A stretch of 5,368 bases of DNA, taken from contig JAJXZA010000108.1 of NCBI GenBank assembly GCA_021780285.1, positions 1 to 5,368 on the forward strand. The letters are read 5' to 3'. Under the pieces are notes generated by a model, which searched no databases, had not been told where the DNA came from, and saw nothing but the letters and a program-made list of their open reading frames with translations. Within the stretch, counting starts at the first letter, position 1. Every line of letters begins with the position of its first letter. Origin of the DNA: Planctomycetota bacterium (GTDB lineage Bacteria; Planctomycetota; Phycisphaerae; WQYP01). A program made the position numbers and the translations under genes. Shown here one piece after another: positions 1 through 5,368 of the stretch.

Positions 1-149
1 ACACCAACTTACAACAAATTGGCACCGCTGCAGCCTTCGACGCCATACGCCAATACAATTTTGTGAATTTTGAGGACGAGACAACGCAACCGGCTCCACG
101 CCCGGGCGACTTTAAAGGGCGGACCGATCTTGTATGCGGGCGTTATTGA
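1..149 (+). CDS. C-terminal end of an unrecognised protein (partial)
   Basis: A plus-strand frame is open from the left edge (first full codon at 3) to a TGA at 147-149, giving 48 visible residues. The peptide starts TNLQQIGTAAAFDAIRQYNF, continues through an acidic stretch and a proline-rich stretch, and ends TDLVCGRY. Its mixed composition, with an amphipathic-looking first part and a polar proline-rich tail, resembles a genuine protein C-terminus more than the other frames do. The other two plus frames stop at 64-66 and 71-73. Two of the three minus frames are also mostly open here but give less protein-like peptides, so the call is not secure. I recognise no domain. If real, the gene converges on pyc across about 220 bases. 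No start or ribosome binding site is visible because the gene is cut by the window. Confidence 0.42.
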   Translation, partial: TNLQQIGTAAAFDAIRQYNFVNFEDETTQPAPRPGDFKGRTDLVCGRY

Positions 150-195
150 GGCAGCTTAAGATTTTTGAGCGTGAAATGGAGCGATATGTTGGTAA

Positions 196-277
196 ACCGG
201 GCTGGACTTTGCCACAGGAACTTAATGGGTCTTGCGAATTGTTCAGGGGTGTCTAAACCTTCGGCCCGGTAAGTCCA
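196..277. repeat. Swapped-order pair of 7-bp inverted repeats
   Basis: ACCGGGC (196-202) is directly followed by TGGACTT (203-209). Downstream, GCCCGGT (264-270) is directly followed by AAGTCCA (271-277). Each 7-mer is the exact reverse complement of its partner, so all 14 bases match, but the two halves are in A-B...A'-B' order rather than A-B...B'-A'. They therefore cannot form one continuous hairpin. Because no spacer separates A from B or A' from B', a simple H-type pseudoknot using both helices at once would be sterically strained. Two mutually exclusive stems, or a rearranged DNA palindrome, are more plausible. It is not a tRNA: no T-arm or anticodon arm can be placed on either strand. 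Confidence 0.6.
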
Positions 278-366
278 TGCTATTGAATGAGTGTAGTGGG
301 ATATACTGCGGCAAAACTCGCCTTGGCGCTCGCCGGGGCGCAATAACAAGCGATGACGCAAGACCC
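227..366. repeat. 10-bp long-range inverted repeat
   Basis: GGGTCTTGCG at 227-236 is the exact reverse complement of CGCAAGACCC at 357-366, and a possible G-T wobble (226 with 367) extends it. On the minus strand the first arm begins 4 bases after the pyc stop codon and the second lies about 120 bases further on. The pairing would enclose the candidate terminator hairpin at 319-340 and would cross the 196-277 pairings. A 10-base match at this spacing is uncommon by chance, but only the sequence match is seen here; no fold was computed. Confidence 0.5.
313..340 (-). terminator. Candidate weak intrinsic terminator of pyc
   Basis: Read on the minus strand, about 30 bases after the pyc stop, CGCC (340-337) pairs with GGCG (322-319) and GGC (334-332) pairs with GCC (327-325). 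The two stems are separated by a 2x2 mismatch and closed by a four-base loop. AG and then TTTT (316-313) follow directly. The geometry matches a Rho-independent terminator, but the stem is short and interrupted and the T-run is only four bases, so it may be inefficient or coincidental. Confidence 0.32.
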
Positions 367-370
367 GAGA

Positions 371-3808
<3,438 letters not shown>

Positions 3809-3817
3809 ATTTAAGGT

Positions 3818-3823
3818 TCCTTT
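3818..3823 (-). promoter_or_regulatory. Shine-Dalgarno of pyc
   Basis: On the minus strand AAAGGA (3823-3818) lies nine bases before the ATG at 3808-3806. This supports the chosen start and contrasts with tgt on the other side, which lacks such a site. Confidence 0.75.
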
Positions 3824-3842
3824 ACGGCGGCAATACCCTTGA

Positions 3843-3871
3843 AGAATAATCGAAAAAGCCGCATTCGTTAA
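3843..3871 (-). promoter_or_regulatory. Candidate sigma-70-type promoter for pyc
   Basis: On the minus strand TTAACG (3871-3866) and TATTCT (3848-3843) are separated by 17 bases, each matching the -35 and -10 consensus at four of six positions. Initiation would fall near 3836, leaving a leader of about 28 bases that includes the Shine-Dalgarno. An A/T-rich stretch upstream (3882-3901) could act as an UP-like element. The match is moderate and found by eye. Confidence 0.3.
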
Positions 3872-3875
3872 GCGT

Positions 3876-3906
3876 GGCCGGGTATTTTTTTAGAAAATTT
3901 TCGGCC
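3876..3906. repeat. AT-rich core flanked by GGCCG/CGGCC arms
   Basis: GGCCG (3876-3880) and CGGCC (3902-3906) are inverted repeats around a 21-base AT-rich core. The core has a seven-T run (3885-3891) and ends in the palindrome AAAATTTT (3894-3901). It lies in the middle of the divergent promoter region, upstream of both candidate promoters, where a regulator or DNA-bending protein might bind. The arms are short, so this is only a candidate. Confidence 0.3.
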
Positions 3907-3928
3907 GGCGGAGGAGTCTAAGAAACAC

Positions 3929-3945
3929 GGCGGCGCTTTACCGCC
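3929..3945. promoter_or_regulatory. Inverted repeat overlapping the tgt -35 (candidate operator)
   Basis: GGCGG (3929-3933) and CCGCC (3941-3945) form a perfect 5-base inverted repeat with a 7-base spacer. The right arm overlaps the candidate -35 hexamer of tgt (3937-3942). The position would suit a repressor site or a small RNA hairpin, but short GC repeats are common in DNA of this composition. Confidence 0.2.
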
Positions 3946-3965
3946 CGGCCTGGAGCCAATATAAG
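3937..3965 (+). promoter_or_regulatory. Candidate promoter of tgt, placed for a leaderless transcript
   Basis: TTTACC (3937-3942) and TATAAG (3960-3965) match the -35 and -10 consensus at four and five of six positions with an exact 17-base spacer. Only eight bases separate the -10 from the A of the tgt ATG at 3974, so transcription would begin at or within two or three bases of the start codon. This agrees with the lack of a Shine-Dalgarno before tgt. The pair was identified by eye. Confidence 0.4.
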
Positions 3966-3973
3966 CTTGGGCC

Positions 3974-5107
3974 ATGGGAATAACGTTTACGGTATCAGGG
4001 CAGGATTCACATACGGCGGCGCGGCTTGGTCGCGTGGAAACTGGGCATGGCGGGTTTGACACACCCGCATTTATGACGGTGGGCACTCGCGGCAGCGTCA
4101 AAGGACTTACGCCGGCGATGCTGCGCGATTGTGGCTGTCAGATAGTGCTTGGCAACACGTATCATCTGATGTTGCGGCCCGGGTCGGCTGTGGTGGCGGC
4201 ACTCGGCGGGCTGCAGGAATTCAGCGCTTGGCGCGGCCCCATGCTTACCGATTCGGGTGGGTTTCAAGTGTTTTCACTTGCAGACTTGCGCGAGTTTGGC
4301 GATGGTGGCGTCACTTTTAAATCGCACATTGATGGTGCGGAAATTCATCTAGGCCCGCTCGAATCCATGCGGGTACAGCATCAACTCGGCGCTGATATTG
4401 CCATGGCATTTGACGATTGCCCGCCGGCCGACTGCTCACCAGAGCGTCTACGGGATGCAATAGGGCGCACGCTGCGGTGGGCCGAGGTGTGCCGCCGGGA
4501 GCATGAGCGATTGGACCCCCAGGGCCTTCAGGCGATCTTTGGCATTGTTCAGGGCGGCACAAATGCCGAGGTGCGGCACAAATGTGCGGCAGAACTGATC
4601 AAACTGGACTTTGCCGGCTACGCCATCGGCGGCTTGGCGGTTGGTGAAGGCCACGAACGTATGGTCCAGACGATTGCCGCCACTGCGCCGTTGTTGCCCG
4701 CGGATAAGCCGCGGTACCTGATGGGGGTTGGCTACCCGCGTGACATTTTGGAAGCGGTAAAGCGCGGCGTGGACATGTTCGACTGTGTGCTGCCCACGCG
4801 CAATGGCCGTAACGCCCTGGCATTTACTTATGATGGGCCGATGCGGCTGCGCAATGCGCAATACATAAGTGATGGCCGACCTTTGGAAGCGGGTTGTGAT
4901 TGTCTCTGTTGCCGGGAGTTTTCGCGGGGGTACATTCGGCACTTATTTTCGGTGGGGGAGATGCTCGGGCCAACGCTTGTGTCGGTGCATAATGTCCGTT
5001 TCTTCCAGCGCTGGATGCTGGACATCAGGCGTGCTATACGGGACAATAACCTTTCTGCCCTGATAGCGCCCGAAGCGGGCGCTAACAGGGGCGAAAATGG
5101 CGTGTAA
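3974..5107 (+). CDS. tgt: tRNA-guanine transglycosylase (queuosine pathway)
   Basis: This 377-residue cytosolic enzyme exchanges guanine-34 for preQ1 in tRNAs with GUN anticodons (Asp, Asn, His, Tyr), a step of queuosine synthesis. The TIM-barrel family motifs are present: TPAFMTVGT near 30-38, general acid/base D93 in LTDSGGFQVF, substrate-pocket residues in AFDDCP (147-149) and GIVQGG (Q193), GGLAVGE (219-225), and the nucleophile D270 in MFDCVLPTRNGRN. The zinc site is C308, C310, C313 and H339. C149 and V223 match bacterial preQ1-type enzymes rather than eukaryotic queuine-type ones; residue roles come from the Zymomonas enzyme. The start is fixed: an in-frame TAA lies at 3962-3964, no other start codon lies between, and the next Met is residue 34. 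No Shine-Dalgarno precedes it. The last 14 or so residues (APEAGANRGENGV region) look unconserved and are encoded by a strong hairpin. No queA is adjacent. Confidence 0.96.
   Translation: MGITFTVSGQDSHTAARLGRVETGHGGFDTPAFMTVGTRGSVKGLTPAMLRDCGCQIVLGNTYHLMLRPGSAVVAALGGLQEFSAWRGPMLTDSGGFQVFSLADLREFGDGGVTFKSHIDGAEIHLGPLESMRVQHQLGADIAMAFDDCPPADCSPERLRDAIGRTLRWAEVCRREHERLDPQGLQAIFGIVQGGTNAEVRHKCAAELIKLDFAGYAIGGLAVGEGHERMVQTIAATAPLLPADKPRYLMGVGYPRDILEAVKRGVDMFDCVLPTRNGRNALAFTYDGPMRLRNAQYISDGRPLEAGCDCLCCREFSRGYIRHLFSVGEMLGPTLVSVHNVRFFQRWMLDIRRAIRDNNLSALIAPEAGANRGENGV
5058..5090 (+). repeat. Strong hairpin inside the tgt 3' coding end
   Basis: CCCTG (5058-5062) pairs with CAGGG (5086-5090), then comes one A/A mismatch, then TAGCGCCCG (5064-5072) pairs perfectly with CGGGCGCTA (5076-5084) around an AAG loop. 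That is 14 base pairs in 33 bases, ending 15 bases before the stop codon. No T-tract follows, so it is not a standard intrinsic terminator. It could protect the mRNA 3' end, slow ribosomes or polymerase, or be a REP-like palindrome that has entered the gene end. Confidence 0.6.
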
Positions 5108-5125
5108 TGCCGGTTTCGCCGGCAT
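5107..5125 (+). repeat. Hairpin starting at the tgt stop codon
   Basis: ATGCCGG (5107-5113) and CCGGCAT (5119-5125) are perfect inverted repeats around a TTTCG loop, and the stem begins on the last base of the tgt stop codon. No T-run follows on the plus strand, so intrinsic termination would be weak; a Rho-dependent end, RNA protection or a role in coupling to the next gene is possible. Confidence 0.5.
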
Positions 5126-5165
5126 CCGGCGGCTGCGGAGAATCCAAACTTACATTTGGTGGCGG

Positions 5166-5195
5166 CCCGGTGCTCCGGCCATGTGGCCGGCCGGG
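5166..5195 (+). repeat. Bulged GC hairpin between tgt and the next gene
   Basis: CCGGCC (5175-5180) pairs with GGCCGG (5185-5190) around an ATGT loop. Outside this, CCCGG (5166-5170) pairs with CCGGG (5191-5195), leaving a four-base TGCT bulge on the left arm. This gives 11 base pairs, all G-C. A short AT stretch (GAATTT) follows, not a real T-tract, so it is listed as a structured palindrome rather than a confident terminator. Confidence 0.5.
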
Positions 5196-5261
5196 TGAAT
5201 TTGCCGGCTTGGTGTGTCGTCTGAAGGCAGGCGTCCGGCGTTCGGCTAGTAAAACATTAAG

Positions 5262-5265
5262 AGGA
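5262..5265 (+). promoter_or_regulatory. Shine-Dalgarno of the right-edge gene
   Basis: AGGA (within AAGAGGAA) lies six bases before the ATG at 5272. It supports translation starting there although the gene is cut by the window edge. No convincing -35/-10 pair was found between 5108 and 5261, so co-transcription with tgt remains possible. Confidence 0.65.
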
Positions 5266-5271
5266 ACAGTT

Positions 5272-5368
5272 ATGCAACGTAAGTTAGCGGTATTGGCATT
5301 AATGGTGGCGCTTGGCGTATTGGCCCCGGGCGGGAAGGGGGCTATGACCTTGGCCGACAATGGTGCCC
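5272..5368 (+). CDS. N-terminus of an exported or membrane-anchored protein (partial)
   Basis: The first 32 residues begin MQRK, continue with the hydrophobic run LAVLALMVALGVLA (5-18) and then PGGKGAMTLADNGA. The charged N-region, hydrophobic core and small polar segment with a possible signal peptidase I site after TLA (residue 28) look like a Sec signal peptide or an uncleaved anchor. A good Shine-Dalgarno precedes the ATG, which starts 164 bases after the tgt stop on the same strand. The mature part is outside the window, so the function is unknown. In many bacteria yajC, secD and secF follow tgt, and some YajC proteins have an N-terminal hydrophobic segment; that identity is a positional guess only, and no gene symbol is given. 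Confidence 0.75.
   Translation, partial: MQRKLAVLALMVALGVLAPGGKGAMTLADNGA

Larger units (their letters stand above)
150..370. other. Intergenic region between convergent 3' ends, rich in inverted repeats
   Basis: This 221-base stretch lies between the stop of the partial left-hand gene and the TAA of pyc. I see no convincing gene. It contains a compact GC-rich hairpin with a short T-run on the minus strand (313-340), adjacent 7+7 base complementary segments in swapped order (196-209 and 264-277), and a 10-base inverted repeat (227-236 and 357-366). A short minus-strand frame crosses most of it, but its only start is a TTG without a Shine-Dalgarno. No strong T-tract terminator is seen on the plus strand. 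Confidence 0.6.

Noticed and set aside
196..277. Possible tRNA, suggested by 7-bp arms about 75 bases apart
   Set aside because: No T-loop (GGTTCGANTCC-like), anticodon stem or D-arm can be placed in either register on either strand.
196..277. Possible HDV-like self-cleaving ribozyme, suggested by pseudoknot-type order
   Set aside because: HDV-like folds need a P4 or linker between the 3' strands of P1 and P2; here those strands are directly adjacent, and the conserved core bases are not seen.
3809..3973. preQ1 riboswitch upstream of tgt
   Set aside because: No preQ1-type hairpin with an A-rich tail lies before the ATG, and the candidate promoter leaves almost no leader. Such riboswitches usually control precursor synthesis or transport genes.
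4007..4942. Minus-strand open frames antisense to tgt (for example 4448-4942)
   Set aside because: They overlap the fully conserved Tgt coding sequence, have no ribosome binding sites that I can see and encode peptides without recognisable domains.
5108..5271. Intrinsic terminator for tgt
   Set aside because: The hairpins at 5107-5125 and 5166-5195 are strong but neither is followed by a T-tract, so I list them as palindromes and leave termination open.

Overview
This bacterial chromosomal window is GC-rich by eye and holds two complete housekeeping genes, transcribed divergently, with a partial reading frame at each edge. The genes are a single-chain biotin-dependent pyruvate carboxylase (pyc, minus strand, 371-3808) and a bacterial-type tRNA-guanine transglycosylase (tgt, plus strand, 3974-5107). 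Both have all the catalytic residues I could check by eye. I see no transposase, integrase, CRISPR array, tRNA or rRNA.

The organism is uncertain. A full-length single-chain Pyc, a preQ1-type Tgt and the sequence style would fit Planctomycetota or another PVC-group or proteobacterial lineage, but nothing here fixes the phylum.

Layout: 1-149 is the probable 3' end of an unrecognised plus-strand gene. 150-370 has no convincing gene and is the shared 3' region of that gene and pyc; it holds interlocked long-range inverted repeats and a weak candidate pyc terminator. 371-3808 is pyc. 3809-3973 is the divergent pyc/tgt promoter region: pyc has a clear Shine-Dalgarno, whereas tgt has none and a promoter-like -35/-10 pair sits so close to its ATG that the mRNA may be leaderless. 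3974-5107 is tgt. From 5058 to 5195 three GC-rich hairpins start inside the last codons of tgt and run into the intergenic region; none has a T-tract. 5272 to the right edge is the start of an exported or membrane-anchored protein with a strong Shine-Dalgarno and an N-terminal signal-like helix.

The two main genes are not functionally linked. Pyc makes oxaloacetate from pyruvate for anaplerosis and gluconeogenesis; Tgt inserts the queuosine precursor preQ1 at position 34 of GUN-anticodon tRNAs. In many bacteria tgt is followed by yajC-secD-secF, so the gene after tgt might be YajC-like, but only 32 residues are visible. I found no clear new multi-gene system. The most unusual signals are non-coding: the interlocked repeats after pyc, the hairpin cluster across the tgt 3' end, and the possible leaderless start of tgt.
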